Part shown: piece by piece, positions 63,730-64,000 of the stretch
How positions within the stretch are numbered: the stretch's first letter is position 1
How the letters are laid out: every line of letters begins with the position of its first letter
Assembly (NCBI GenBank): GCA_902618975.1
Contig: CACNCN010000003.1
Coordinates: 1-64,000 of the forward strand
Source of the DNA: an uncultured Pelagibacteraceae bacterium
GTDB lineage: Bacteria > Pseudomonadota > Alphaproteobacteria > Pelagibacterales > Pelagibacteraceae
DNA: 64,000 nt
Reading direction: 5' to 3'
Made by a program: the position numbers and the translations under genes
The notes under the pieces: generated by a model
Databases searched by the model: none
Told to the model about the DNA's origin: nothing
What the model saw: only the letters and a program-made list of their open reading frames with translations

Positions 63730-64000
63730 TTAAGTCTGTCATTATATAACTTTTCGAAATCTACTTTTTTATCAAATTTTACTCCAGAAAAACCCGCGTC
63801 ATTTATTAATTTAACAAATATTGACTCTAATTTGGGATACATTTCTTTTTGAACTTCACATAAAAGAATTTTTTCTAATTGATTTTTGTCTTTTACACTT
63901 TCTTCAACCTGAACAATTGAGGCATAATCAATTTCAAAAAAAGATTTTTTGTCATTGTTATCTTTATCTTTAAAAGTTAATTTTGTTGATACTTCTATCA
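63726..64000 (-). CDS. secB: SecB-like protein-export chaperone (partial, diverged)
   Basis: The minus-strand frame continues past the window edge and encodes the C-terminal ~91 residues. IEVSTKLTFKDKDN precedes IDYASIVQVEE, LEKILLCEVQKEMYPKLESI and GVKFDKKVDFEKLYNDRLN. The order and spacing fit the SecB core (LLCEVP-FP-DF-LY pattern), but the usual proline-rich FPFxR and GGFPPL motifs are strongly altered. Position after dnaQ is the conserved one for secB. The start is outside the window. Confidence 0.75.
   Translation of the reverse strand, partial: IEVSTKLTFKDKDNNDKKSFFEIDYASIVQVEESVKDKNQLEKILLCEVQKEMYPKLESIFVKLINDAGFSGVKFDKKVDFEKLYNDRLN

Noticed and set aside
1-64000. CRISPR arrays, insertion sequences, prophage or integron structures
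   Set aside because: No regularly spaced repeats, transposase-, integrase- or phage-like proteins were seen; poly-A and poly-T runs reflect base composition.

Overview
The window is a gene-dense, very AT-rich (roughly 30% GC by eye) stretch of an alphaproteobacterial chromosome, most likely from the SAR11 clade (Pelagibacterales). The reasons are the Lys/Ile/Asn-rich proteins, almost no intergenic DNA, frequent 1-20 nt overlaps, a short SAR11-type porin, an Irr-type Fur protein next to fabA, and gene order typical of alphaproteobacteria but with several members missing. No tRNA, rRNA, insertion sequence, prophage or CRISPR array is visible.

Layout. 1-1455: end of dut, a ThiF/MoeB-like E1 protein, an SH3 protein and a small membrane protein. 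1464-6843: katG and irr (minus), then fabA-fabB-fabI and a 36-aa basic peptide (plus). 6858-9310: a surface autotransporter with a C-type lectin domain and a small CTCC-tailed protein. 9313-21771: the minus-strand information-processing block (fur, miaB, phoH, ybeY, lnt, metK, nusA, infB, rbfA, rpsO, pnp), without rimI, trmB, rimP, ylxR or truB. 21779-27418: a short tsaB, two cell-wall genes, nfu, trpS and murJ. 27467-41700: maeB, a BON lipoprotein, rsmI, an LpoA-like protein, rdgB, grpE-dnaK-dnaJ, dapB, nth, a PfkB kinase, a 40-aa ArfA-like peptide, a degenerate response regulator, an L,D-transpeptidase, a YggS-like PLP protein and a short ThiE-like protein. 41721-43380: porin and a divergent DUF3576 lipoprotein.

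43399-64000 is the origin-proximal block: leuS-lptE-holA, then parB-parA-rsmG-mnmG-mnmE, two tandem TPR-sulfotransferases, rho-hemJ-hemH-hemE on the minus strand, a 269-bp non-coding gap, and ppsR-maf-aroE-coaE-dnaQ on the plus strand with secB at the edge. This matches the neighbourhood of the Caulobacter replication origin. The strand switch, the AT-rich gap with repeated TATACAT elements, and a perfect parS inside rsmG make 59875-60143 the best oriC candidate.

Points most worth following: the oriC/parS region; an Irr-box-like palindrome over the -10 of katG, which looks leaderless; a UUCG-loop terminator only 11 nt upstream of nusA, a possible autoregulatory attenuator; a lectin autotransporter with canonical EPN/WND sugar-binding motifs; an ArfA-like ribosome-rescue peptide; and several divergent gene pairs whose starts touch or overlap. 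I saw no wholly new multi-gene system; the unusual content lies in these smaller elements.
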